A stretch of DNA of 64,000 nucleotides, from positions 358,658,696 to 358,722,695 of the forward strand of contig NC_057808.1 of assembly GCF_018294505.1 (NCBI RefSeq). The letters are read 5' to 3'. A program made the translations under genes and the position numbers. The notes below the pieces were generated by a model. It was not told the DNA's origin. It saw only the letters and a program-made list of their open reading frames with translations, and made no database searches. Positions within the stretch are counted from its first letter, which is position 1. Every line of letters begins with the position of its first letter. Source of the stretch: Triticum aestivum (Eukaryota; Streptophyta; Magnoliopsida; Poales; Poaceae). Positions 47,041-56,693 of this stretch are shown in pieces.

Positions 47041-48066
47041 ATGTTTAGGAAAATGTACCATGGTGGTCCTTCAAGGAAGCAAGGACCCAGGCTCGCAATG
47101 CGCGATGCCGATGATGAGCCACCAAGGAACGCTCCAGTGCGGCCTTGTGAATGGCCTTCAGAAGGCTTTATGGATCGAGCAGGAATCAAGGAAGAATTTA
47201 ATGCATATTTGCGTAACGCTGATCTTGTGAGCTTCGAGGCAGAAAAGTGCCGCCAGTACCACTATCTCACTAGTTCATTTGTGAGGAGGTTTGAATTTTC
47301 ATCTTCACGCAATGCTCAAACTGTCCTATTTGATCTCTATGAAAAATCTTACACTATGGACTTAGAGGATTTTACCAATGCTTGCAAACTTCCACAATGG
47401 GGTAGTACTAGTGAACGTCGCAAATCTGAATTTAGAGAATTTCTTGCTAGTATAACTGTGGGGGAATCTAGATATATAGCACAAGCTACCATAGGGGGCA
47501 TTCATTTTCCTGCTATACATTATTTTGCTCTCTTCATAGGTAGGTGCATAAATGGTAAAGATGAAGCATGTCATATGTGTGTCCCTGACCTCAGTATTCT
47601 TAGAACTGTTGTGTTAGGAGACAAAACTTATAATTTGGGAGCTATTGTTGTGCGTAGGTTGCATCACAATAGATTTCATGGAGATTTCTTTGGTGGAATT
47701 TATGCAACCTGCTTAGCTGATTTTCTTGGTGTAACCATACGTGATGATGATATTGAACTGCCTCCTAATTATCTAGACTTTAATGCTATGGTTCACCATC
47801 AGGTTGTCGACAGGAATGAACCACCTCTCCAGTACATACTAATCTTTGAGAGGCGTCACGCCGTCAATATTGTTCTTCCTGCCCCTACTCTCTTTGACTT
47901 TCAGGAAAAAGGGAGACATTACATAACCAGAGAGGAGGCGGAGGAGTATAGGAGGAGGGCTGAGATAGCTCGCCTCCAAGCTGCATCACACGATGCAATG
48001 ACCGTTGCATCTCAGTACGACCCCAACTACAACTATGGATATCCGCCAGGCCATCCGTGGCAATAA
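47041..48066 (+). CDS. Element Y second ORF, Athila ORF1-like, intact
   Basis: The ATG at 47041 opens 341 codons without a stop; an earlier start at 46963 is a non-ATG extension and is not favoured. The product is basic at the start (MFRKMYHGGPSRKQG). A central globular part follows with FVRRFEFSSSRNAQTVLFDL, CKLPQWGSTSE, GGIHFPAIHYFALFIGRCIN and RLHHNRFHGDFFGGIYAT. It ends in a helical EEAEEYRRRAEIARLQAA and a Tyr/Pro-rich tail. This pattern is familiar from the extra protein of Triticeae Sabrina/WHAM-type elements and resembles the ATHILA ORF-1 family. Its role is unknown. It lies downstream of gag-protease with no reverse transcriptase between. Confidence 0.75.
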   Translation: MFRKMYHGGPSRKQGPRLAMRDADDEPPRNAPVRPCEWPSEGFMDRAGIKEEFNAYLRNADLVSFEAEKCRQYHYLTSSFVRRFEFSSSRNAQTVLFDLYEKSYTMDLEDFTNACKLPQWGSTSERRKSEFREFLASITVGESRYIAQATIGGIHFPAIHYFALFIGRCINGKDEACHMCVPDLSILRTVVLGDKTYNLGAIVVRRLHHNRFHGDFFGGIYATCLADFLGVTIRDDDIELPPNYLDFNAMVHHQVVDRNEPPLQYILIFERRHAVNIVLPAPTLFDFQEKGRHYITREEAEEYRRRAEIARLQAASHDAMTVASQYDPNYNYGYPPGHPWQ

Positions 48067-50080
48067 ACCAACTTAGGCCAAAAGCCTAAGCTTGGGGGAG
48101 TACGTATTTCTCACTGACATTACATTTATGTTCAGACACTCATTGCTAGATGTCGGTGCTCATACTCTTTCATTTTATTATCCATGCTAGTTTATTTTCT
48201 TTTCCTGCTTTCTTCTTGTGTGTTTGAAAAACCGTAAGAAAAAAAATTAGTAGTAGCTTTTAGTTAGTTTACTTTTCATGCTGTAGTAGTAATAATTAAA
48301 AAGAAAACCCAAAAATATTTCCCGTTCTTCTTTTGCTTGTTGGGAGTTTTCCCGTGTAAATAGTTTTATTTCTTTTCTTTTCTTTGGGGTCGATAGGAGA
48401 AGACCATAATTAAATTGTTGAATTGGCTCTTATATGCATTATTGTTGATTTAACCAAGAGCCCATATTGCCTTGTCTTCTCCTGTTTATTGAATACTCGC
48501 AGATTCCATCTTAGTCCAATGTACGTGCACTATTATTATTATTCACACCGTTCGGTCATGCAAGTGAAAGGCAATTATGACGATATTTGATGGACTGATT
48601 GAGATGAGAGAAGCTGGTATGAACTCGACCTCTCTTGCTTTTGTAAATATGATTAGTTCATCGTTCCTGGTTCAGCCTATTATGAATAAACATGTTTGCA
48701 ATGACAATTAGAGATTATAGTTGCTTGTGCCATGCTTGATTAGCTATGAGTTATAATGGTTTACCTTGCGTGCCAACATGCTATTAAAATGGTTGTGATG
48801 TGGTATAGCGGGGTGGTATCCTCCTTTGAATGATTTACTCGACTTGGCACATGTTCACACATGTAGTTGAAACGAATCAACATAGCCTTCACGATATTTA
48901 TGTTCATGGTGGATTATATCCTACTCATGCTTGCACTCAATGTTTATTAATTTTAATGCATGTTCATGACTGTTGTCGCTCTCTAGTTGGTCGCTTCCCA
49001 GTCTTTTGCTAGCCTTCACTTGTACTAAGCGGGAATACTGCTTGTGCATCCAATCCCTTAAACCCCAAAGTTATTCCACATGAGTCCACCATACCTTCCT
49101 ATATGCGGTATCTACCTGTCGTTCCAAGTAAATTTGTATGTGCCAAACTCTAAACCTTCAAATGAAATTCTGTTTTGTATGCTCAAATAGCTCATGTATC
49201 AACTGGGGCTGTCCTTATCTTCCATGTTAGGCGGGTTATTCTCAAGAGGAGTGGACCCCGCTCCTCACTCACGAGAAAATGGCTGGTCACCGGGATGCCC
49301 AGTCCCATGCTTTATGCAAATCAAATCAAAATAATTGCAAACAAAACTCCCCCTGAGACTGTTGTTAGTTGGAGGAACTCGTTGTTTCGAGCAAGCCATG
49401 GATTGATGCTTGTTGGTGGAGGGGGAGTATAAACTTTACCATTCTGTTTGGGAACCGCCTATAATGTGTGTAGCATGGAAGATATCGCCATCTCTTGGTT
49501 GTTATGTTGACAATGAAAGTATGCCGCTCAAAATATTATTTATCTCTATTTCAAAATCGAGCTCTGGCACCTCTACAAATCCCTGCTTCCCTCTGCGAAG
49601 GGCATATCTATTTACTTTTTATGTTGAGTCATCACCCTCTTATTAAAAGCACCAGCTGGAGAGCACTTCTGTCATTTGCATCCATTACTATTAATTTATA
49701 TTGGGTATGACTATGACTGGATCTCTTTTACCATGAATTACAATTTTAGTCAGTCCTTGATCTTTTAAGGTGCTCTGCATTTATGTTTTGCGGTCTCAGA
49801 AAGGGCTAGCGAGATACCATCTTGTTATATCATATCATGATTGTTTTGAGAAAGTGTTGTCATCCGAGATTTATTATTATTGCTCGCTAGTTGATTATGC
49901 CATTGATATGAGTAAACATGAGACCTAAGAGTTATTGAATGTGGTTAGTCATAATCTTTGCTGAAAATTTGAATGCTGGCTTTACATATTTACAACAACA
50001 AGAGCAAACAGAGTTTGTAAAAGTTTTTCTTTATCACATTCAGTTTATCAACTGAATTGCTTGAGGACAAGCAAAGGTTT
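48067..50080 (+). other. Element Y non-coding region between second ORF and 3' LTR
   Basis: No frame longer than about 85 codons and no recognisable protein. AAGCTTGGGGGAGTACG at 48087-48103, just after the ORF, copies the polypurine tract at 50081-50094. AT-rich, with poly-A/T runs at 48238-48330. Confidence 0.6.
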
Positions 50081-50094
50081 AAGCTTGGGGGAGT
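50081..50094 (+). other. Element Y polypurine tract
   Basis: AAGCTTGGGGGAGT directly precedes the LTR start TGATACGTCTCC at 50095. Confidence 0.8.
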
Positions 50095-51415
50095 TGATAC
50101 GTCTCCGTCGTATCTACTTTTCCAAACACTTTTGCCCTTGTTTTGGACTCTAACTTGCATGATTTGAATGGAACTAACCCGGACTGACGCTGTTTTCAGC
50201 AGAATTGCCATGGTGTTATTTATGTGCAGAAACAAAAGTTCTCGGAATGACCTGAAACTCCACGGAACATATTTTTGGAAAATATTAAAAATATTGGAAG
50301 AAGAATCCACGTCAGGGGGGCCTCCACCTGTCCACGAGGGTGGGGGCGCGCCTGCCCCCCTGGGCGCACCCCCTGCCTCGTGGGCCCCCTGTTGCTCCAC
50401 CGACCTCAACTCCAACTCCATATATTCGTGTTCGGGGAGAAAAAAATCAGAGAGAAAGATTCATCATGTTTTACGATACGGAGCCGCCGCCAAGCCCTAA
50501 ACTCTCTCGGGAGGGCTGATCTGGAGTCCGTTCGGGGCTCCGGAGAGGGGAATCCATCGCCATCGTCATCATCAACCATCCTCCATCACCAATTTCATGA
50601 TGCTCACCGCCGTGCGTGAGTAATTCCATCGTAGGCTTGCTGGACGGTGATGGGTTGGATGAGATTTGTCATGTAATCGAGTTAGTTTTGTTAGGGTTTG
50701 ATCCCTAGTATCCACTATGTTCTGAGATTGATGTTGCTATGACTTTGCTATGCTTAATGCTTATCACTAGGGCCCGAGTGCCATGATTTCAGATCTGAAC
50801 CTATTATGTTTTCATGAATATATGTGAGTTCTTGATCCTATCTTGCAAGTGTATAGTCACCTACTATGTGTTATGATCCGGCAACCCCGAAGTGACAATA
50901 ATCGAGACCACTCCCGGTGATGACCATAGTTTGAGGAGTTCATGTATTCACTATGTGTTAATGCTTTGGTCCGGTACTCTATTAAAAGGAGGCCTTAATA
51001 TCCCTTAGTTTCCGCTAGGACCCCGCTGCCACGGGAGGGTAGGACAAAAGATGTCATGCAAGTTCTTTTCCATAAGCACGTATGACTATATTCGGAATAC
51101 ATGCCTACATTACATTGATGAATTGGAGCTAGTTCTGTGTCACCCTATGTTATGACTGTTACATGAGGAATCACATCCGGCATAATTCTCCATCACCGAT
51201 CCAATGCCTACGAGCTTTTCACATATTGTTCTTCACTTATTTACTTTTCCGTTGCTACTGTTACAATCACTACAAAACCCAAAAATATTACTTTTGCTAC
51301 CATTACCGTTACTTCCATATTACTTTGCTACTAAATACTTTGCTGCAGATACTAAGTTACCCAGGTGTGGTTGAATTGACAACTCAATTGCTAATACTTG
51401 AGAATATTCTTTGGC
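50095..51415 (+). mobile_element. Element Y 3' LTR, 3' end truncated
   Basis: It starts TGATACGTCTCCGTCGTATC and has the conserved GGTTGAATTGACAACTCA...CTTGAGAATATTCTTTGGC tail. It stops at 51415, before the usual TTATCA-type end, and joins the antisense gene of element O. The truncation, with X's lost 3' end, shows X/Y is a product of deletion rather than one clean insertion. Confidence 0.8.
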
Positions 51416-51434
51416 AGAGAAGGGAAACACTTAC

Positions 51435-52867
51435 GCAGAAGCAACAGGAACGCCCACCTTGATCTTGGGCAGGGCCTTCCGGTGCTTTGTTGGCGCAACC
51501 TTGGGCTGCTTCGCGGCCTTCTCTGACGGCTCAGGAGTAGATGTTCGAGTGCGCTTCAGGGCCTGCATACTTGGCGGGGCTCTTTTCCACACCCACCCGC
51601 TGGATCATGCGACTGCTTGGAACGCCTCCCAGAACGAGGTGGCAAGTCGACCTCCTCACTGCTACTTGAATCCTCACTATCTTCATCACTTTCGTCGTCA
51701 GATTTCCAGTCGGCACTCCCTCCTTCGCTCTCCATTCCCTCCTGGACTTGCTCCCTGTTTGGCATCGAGTACATCTCAGTATAAATCTGCAAGACAGGAG
51801 TTAAACAAGCGTCAGTCGGATTCAAGAGCAATTGCAGATCAGAATAAGAAAACACTTGGCAACGAGGACCTGACCTTTTCCTGCTCATGGTCGGCGTCGA
51901 ATGGCAAAACTCTCCTGGACCCCCTAGGGTTATCTTTGTTTCCAGTGATGCCCCGCAGCCACTGTGCCACCGTCTCCTTGGCGACCTCCTCCGAGTGGAC
52001 CCGAGCGGTATCATCAGTGCCCGAGTACATCCACATCGGTTGATAACGGGCTTGGAGAGGCTGGATGCGTCGACTGAGGAACACTTCCAACAAATCCATT
52101 CCAGTCACACCCTCACGAACTAATTTAACGACCTGGTCGACTAACAGAGACACCTCGCATTTCTCCTCTGGAGTCACAGTCAATGAGGAAGGTTGGTGGA
52201 CTCGCTCCATGGTGAAAGGGGTAAGACCGGTCGACTGACCAGGAGTCGGAACATCTCGGCAGTAGAACCAGGTCGACTGCCATCCCCTAACTGACTCGGG
52301 AAGGGTCATAGGAGGAAAAGTGCTTCTACCCCTCATCTGAATCCCTAAACCCCCGCACATTTGGATCACATGTGTCTTTTCGTCAGTCGGATTTGCCTTC
52401 TTCACAGTTTGGGAACGGCAGGTGAAGATGTGTTTGAATAAACCCTAGTGCGGTTGGCAGCCCAGAAAGTTTTCACACAGAGAGACGTATGCCGCAAGAT
52501 ATGTGATGGTATTGGGAGAGAAGTGATGAATCTGGGCACGGAAAAAGTTCAAGAAACCCTGGAAAAAAGGATACGGAGGCAGAGAGAAACCACGGTCGAC
52601 ATGGGTTGCAAGGAGGACGCACTCACCCTCACGCGGCTGAGGTTCGGACTCGTTCCCCGGCAATCTTCAAGATCCGTGAGCAATCAAGCCCACACTAGCC
52701 AGATCCTCCAAGTCATCTTTCTGGATCGTGGATCGAATCCAGTCCCCCTGGATCCAACCAGGCCGCAAACCAGACCTCGACGACGACCCCCGAGTCGTCT
52801 TCTTGCCCTTCGCCATCGCCGCCGCCTTCTTCGAGCGCTCCAAGGCCGCCATCTTGTCCTTCCCCAT
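51435..52867 (-). pseudogene. Element O antisense gene, putative gypsy-type 'transposase' family, spliced, broken
   Basis: The minus-strand ATG at 52867 starts MGKDKMAALERSKKAAAMAK. Exon 1 runs to 51875 (331 codons) with two in-frame stops, at 52667-52669 (TGA) and 52445-52447 (TAG). An intron at 51874-51787 has ends GTCAGG and CTTGCAG and joins in phase to exon 2 (IYTEMYSMPNREQVQ, then an acidic Asp/Ser/Glu stretch). Exon 2 has a frameshift near 51556 and ends at a GTAAGT donor at 51434; later exons are lost at 51415. Blocks such as FFQGFLNFFRAQIHHFSPN and CENFLGCQPH match the plant family annotated as putative gypsy-type transposon (PF04195). Antisense ORFs in this position are known in Tat-lineage elements. 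Function unknown. Confidence 0.75.
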
Positions 52868-53402
52868 GGCGGCGGAGTGCGCACGGGCCGAGCAGAGACG
52901 ACGAGGGCGGAGGAGGATGCGGTGGAGGAACAGAAGAGGAAGAGATCGATTGAGACACACTGCACATCGCATCGACCCGAGCGCTATTTATGAGGCCACT
53001 TCCGAGTGGCTGACATGTGGGCCCGAGTAATCTTATTATATCCCGCAACAGTCGCTCGCCCGATACGTGGCGAAAAAGGCGGCGCGAGGATCGAGGCGCC
53101 CCTGTCTATCCACTCCGATAACTGCGGCATGCTCCGTCCCGTGCGCTTCTCCAAAATTTTGAATCCCATAAGATCCGGGAATCGCAGAGCAACTAATCGC
53201 GCCAGGATTTCACACCATAACAACACTCGCAGATCATCGACATAACTCACTCGACGGCCTCTGAATTGATCAAGGCGACTGAAACGAGGTTGAAGCTTCA
53301 ACATGATTCACAGATTCCAGTGAAATGCCTCCGAAGCATGGAATAGAGTCGGAACCAACTTCAACTCTTTCTTCACTCGGTCCTCAATCCATTCGGGGGC
53401 TA

Positions 53403-53999
53403 ATGACGATGACATGTACCTAGGATAGGGTCATAGGCCTGACCTAGACGCCCTACCCAAGAACACTGCCCTAGAGTCAAAGACATTCAAAGTACAACAG
53501 AAGATACCGACTGAAATCGCCTTGGAGTGCAATCCACTCTACCAGCTAACTCACTCGGATACCCCAATTCCATTCGACCAAGATAGAGTCACTCGACCAC
53601 ACGAAAAATCACTCGGAGTACAGAAGGTCTAAAGCCACTCAGGATGGCAACTGTCAGGCGTTCACTCCGTAGTCTTAAAGATCATTTATAGCTCTTTATA
53701 GCTAGCGTTACGAGTAACGCCTTGTCTTAACATACATTGAACCCTGTGTAACTGAGGGCTGGAGGGGTCCGGCGCACTCTATATAAGCCACCCCCTCCTC
53801 TGGCACAAGGGTTCGAACCCCCTGTAACTCTCACGCATAATCCAGTCGACCAAGCCTCCGGGCACCGAGGCGTAGGGCTATTACTTCCTCCGAGAAGGGC
53901 CTGAACTCGTAAATCTTGCGTGCACAACCTCACCGTAGTTAGGATCTTGCCTCCTCCTACGTACCCCCTATTCTTACTGTCAGACTTACTCCCACGACA
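53403..53999 (+). repeat. Element O right (3') LTR
   Basis: It probably starts TGACGATGACATG, after the purine-rich TCGGGGGCTAA. It matches the left LTR from 53446 and ends CCCACGACA. The TATA box TATATAAG is at 53780-53787. The exact start is inferred from the TG, because the left LTR lacks this part. Confidence 0.8.
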
Positions 54000-54010
54000 A
54001 CAACCTCTTC

Positions 54011-54176
54011 GACCAAGGGGTGGGATTTTCAGGGTGAAAATGTTGAGCCGAAGCATGGAGCGGCCATGTTTACACAGTTCATCTAATTTCATCAAGAAAT
54101 ACGTGATTGGACAACTCACATTCAACTTAAAAATGATTTGGTAGAACATATGTTGACTCACCTAGGAAACCAATAG
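54011..54176 (+). pseudogene. HARBI1-like transposase, C-terminal end (copy A)
   Basis: From 54024 the frame reads DFQGENVEPKHGAAMFTQFI, a TAA, then FHQEIRDWTTHIQLKNDLVE and a final LTHLGNQ with stop at 54174-54176. This is the C-terminal end of grass Harbinger transposases. It directly abuts the LTR end of element O and has the same orientation as the N-terminal fragment at 5046-5440. Confidence 0.85.
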
Positions 54177-54551
54177 ATGTATCGACTCTTTTTCTTTCAG
54201 TGTCTGGTACAATTTTATTTATTTTTAATTGTAACGTATGGGATTTTTATTTGGTTGCATTTATTGTGATGTAGAAACTATATAATTTATTTGATTGTAA
54301 ACTATGCGCTATGTTTCTTTTTATTTATATTTATGAGCACAAAATGTCAGTGAAAAATTAGCCCCCCAACTGGTCAGCCAAACCAAATGGGCCAGTCAGT
54401 TGGGCGGACTGGCCAGAAAAAAGCAGACGAGGGCGGACACAGACTGGCCAGAAAAAAGCAGACGAGGGCGGACACCGCCCTTACAATCGATCCGAATGAA
54501 CAAAAACAAACCAAATCCATGTCCATTCACGTCGGCGCATTGGAGTTTGCC
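54177..54551 (+). other. Harbinger right arm with terminal inverted repeat
   Basis: AT-rich 3' sequence of the transposase gene, then two 35-bp direct repeats (starts 54407 and 54442, GACTGGCCAGAAAAAAGCAG...) and the right TIR ending at 54551. Confidence 0.7.
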
Positions 54552-54667
54552 TTATGACTTTGGTGATTTTGGAAGGTCTCAAACACTTGGGGCATGTTTG
54601 GTACATATACTAAGCTTACCATCATTTATCAGATTTCTTTGCCACACATGCCTAAGATTATACACTT

Positions 54668-55937
54668 GAAAAACGTCTGACCTGCCCCCTTCCCCTCCCG
54701 GGTCGCACGCGTGGGCGACCCCGGGGGGACGAAACCCTAACCAGCGAGCCACCTACCCCAGATCCACCAGGCCGCTGCCGTCGCCGGTCCTGGCGGTGGT
54801 GGCGGCCCCCTGGCCGCCGAAGGCGGCGGGGAGGAGAGCGCGCCCGGCGGGGCTGTCTTCGCGCGAAGGAGGGCTTCATCGGGCGGCGCACGGCGGCGGT
54901 GCTGTAAGGCGGTGGGCGGCGAGAGGAGGGTCGTGGCGGAGCTGCGTGAAGGTTGGCGGAGGACCCGGAGCTCGGAGGGGTGAGCGGCCATGGAAGTGGC
55001 GGCGCGGGCCTGGAGGCGGCGACGCAGAGGCTGTGGCGCGAGGTCTGTGTCCGTGCGGCTTCCTCGGGCCATGGATGCGGAGCTGGCAGCGCTGCGGCCG
55101 TCGGTGGTGCTTCCTGGAGGCGGCCGAAATCGTAGTGGAGCTGCCGCCGGCGGCCATGGAGAGGGTGTTGCGGGCTAGATTTGGGCCCAGCCAGGGCCCG
55201 ATCTGGGCTGGGGGCCCGGTCTGTACGGCTGCTGTCAGGAGCGTGACAGTAGCGTGCGGCGGTCCCTCGACCACAGGAGGTGCTCGACGGTGGGGGCTGC
55301 GGGTGCTCGGCCAGATCGGAGTTGGTAGAGAGGTGGGCTCTCGTCGTGCGGGTCGTCGGTGTTCCATGGCGCATCGGCCACGACATTGATTTGCTGCGGC
55401 GGCGGCGGTGTGAACAACGTGGACGGCTGCCCCATTCCGGTGGGTGAGGAGGATGGCGTGCGACGTCACAGACGAAAGTCTTTGTCCGCCTTCGGTCGGG
55501 GTCGGCGACGACGGCGCCCGTGGGTGTCGTTTCCCTCCTTGGAGGCGTCGCCGAGGTGTGTTGACACCGTACTCGCTTCATTGTGGTTTGGTTGATGTCT
55601 CCGGGCGAAAGCCTAGGTTTGGAGTTGGACCGGCGCGATAGCGGCATCCTCGACGTCGTTCCTCTCTTGGGAGTATCGTGTTTGGAGACACGGCTTGTAG
55701 GTCCTAGGTTGCTTTCCTCCGGCGCTCGCTGCTTTCCAAGATTGTTCTGTAGGGGCGCTATGGTCACCATTGCTAGCGTGTCCAAGATGACGCCTTTCTC
55801 GGGACGGACCAAATTCCGCCATCCACCCTCTTTAGGATGGCGCGTCAACGAGGAAAGTCAAGATGAAGATGTTCTTTTTGGAGGCGGCGGCATTGGTTGA
55901 GACGCGGCCTTACTGCTCAGTTTAGGACAGGCTTTTC

Positions 55938-55968
<31 letters not shown>

Positions 55969-56107
55969 CATGTGTGGGGGGCTGTCTTCGGACTGGCCGG
56001 TGTGGAGTGTTGTGACAGGTTGTGCGCAACAAACTATCATTTTCTTGTATTCAAACCTCTATTTTCTATAAAGCTAAGGTACGCAATTTGCGTACTCTCG
56101 AAAAAAA
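54668..56107 (+). mobile_element. Non-autonomous retroposon (LINE-like), 13-bp TSD and poly(A)
   Basis: AGATTATACACTT occurs at 54655-54667 and again at 56108-56120, flanking 1,440 bp that end in a run of A. These are the marks of target-primed reverse transcription. The 5' part is very GC-rich and includes GGGGGGACGAAACCCTAACC, a typical LINE 5'-leader motif. The 3' part has (TTG)10 at 55938-55967 and a TATAAAGC...GCAATTTGCGTACTCTCG tail. No endonuclease or reverse transcriptase is encoded. It may be a LINE 5' leader fused to its 3' end, or a retroposed host transcript. Confidence 0.7.
55938..55967 (+). repeat. (TTG)10 microsatellite
   Basis: Ten uninterrupted TTG units inside the retroposon, near its 3' end. 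Confidence 0.95.
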
Positions 56108-56410
56108 AGATTATACACTTAATATAAACTTGCCACAGTTCTTTTGAGTATTTTTTTTCCATGAGTGTGGCTGCAAACCAAACATGGGCTAACTCAGTCA
56201 AACTTATCTAACTTGTGACGTGGCATAGTGTGACAAGTTTAGTGTGCCATCAAGCACGCCTTCAGCAATGAAGCAATGTCAGCCCGTAGGTAAGCCCCTG
56301 TGCACAGTAACTGAAAAGATTAGGCATATTTGCCGGTTATGCTAGTCTTGGAAGGCTGCAAGTCTGCAAGTACTCCCTCTGTGGAATCCACAGAGTTTCG
56401 GTGAAAGATA

Positions 56411-56495
56411 CTCCCTCCGTGAATAAATATAAGAGCGTTTAGATCTTAATTTTAGTGGTTTAAACACTTTTGTAAATTATTTTTTACGAAGGGAG
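56411..56495. mobile_element. Stowaway (Tc1/mariner) MITE, about 85 bp
   Basis: The ends are CTCCCTCCGTGAATAAATAT and, inverted, ACTCCCTTCGTAAAAAATAA, flanked by TA (56409-56410 and 56496-56497). The TATAAGAGCGTTTAGATCTTA interior matches common Triticeae Stowaway MITEs. Copy B lacks it, reading GTGAAAGAGAAAAGTGTG across the site. Confidence 0.9.
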
Positions 56496-56629
56496 TAAAA
56501 GTGTGATAAATAAAGACCTGGCTAGTACTAAAATGCTGCCAAACTACAACACACAGGGGGAAAATAAATGTTTTCGTGCCATATAAAAGCTCGAAAAGCC
56601 AACAACGTAAAGGAAGTTCCGAAAGCTAC

Positions 56630-56693
56630 TTGCCTTGGCGTTTTAATAAAAGTCGAGGCGGAGGGGAAACCCCTTTGATTTCAATTTTTTTTG
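56630..56693. mobile_element. 64-bp insertion with 9-bp direct repeats
   Basis: GAAAGCTAC occurs at 56621-56629 and 56694-56702. The 64 bp between are absent from copy B, which has one GAAAGCTAC (GTTCGGAAAGCTACGC). The insert contains AATAAAAGTCGAGGCGGAGG and a T-run, and may be a short retroposon tail. Confidence 0.65.

Larger units (their letters stand above)
5446..53999 (+). mobile_element. Element O: Tat-like Ty3/gypsy retrotransposon, host of most of the window
   Basis: The two LTRs (5446-5999 and 53403-53999) agree at about 95% by eye and lie in the same orientation. A GGCGCC-type primer-binding site follows the left one, gag and the start of protease lie on the plus strand, and an antisense spliced ORF sits just before the right LTR. 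That antisense arrangement is known for the Tat lineage (Grande, RIRE2, Retand). Reverse transcriptase, RNase H and integrase are missing: sequence jumps from protease (30981) into X/Y and resumes at 51416. M is inserted in gag. No TSD is visible because the left LTR edge is deleted. Confidence 0.8.
4489..54551 (+). mobile_element. PIF/Harbinger element, copy A, split by nested retrotransposons
   Basis: The left TIR starts AGATAACTTCAACGCGCCGA at 4489. The right TIR, read on the minus strand from 54551, starts GGCAAACTCCAATGCGCCGA. Both are flanked by TTA (4486-4488 and 54552-54554). Only 4489-5445 and 54000-54551 are Harbinger sequence; the middle is element O with everything inside it. The two ends carry the N- and C-terminal parts of one HARBI1-like transposase in the same orientation. 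About 700 bp of the central catalytic region are missing. The Myb-like second ORF usual in autonomous elements was not found. Confidence 0.8.
54589..56260. mobile_element. Tourist-like (Harbinger) MITE, split by a retroposon
   Basis: The left end is GGGGCATGTTTGGTAC. The right end, read on the minus strand, is GGCGTGCTTGATGGC. An internal inverted copy AACCAAACATGGGC lies at 56177-56190. Without the retroposon it is about 219 bp. The empty site in copy B reads CACTTAGCAATG, suggesting a TTA target whose copies have both mutated. GCCTAAG and AACTTG(C/T)CACA motifs fit a common Triticeae MITE group. Confidence 0.55.

Noticed and set aside
30986..50120. Reading 30982-51415 as one normal retrotransposon with two LTRs
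   Set aside because: The two LTR starts belong to different subfamilies, the left LTR lacks its end and primer site, and the right LTR lacks its end.
5438..54004. TSD for element O (CATTT versus ACAAC)
   Set aside because: The five-base flanks do not match, and the left LTR edge is deleted, so no TSD can be claimed.
54658..55848. 396-codon minus-strand frame and a 197-codon plus-strand frame
   Set aside because: Both lie in the GC-rich part of the retroposon. Composition is low-complexity Arg/Pro/Ala with no motif, and the minus frame runs against the poly(A) orientation.
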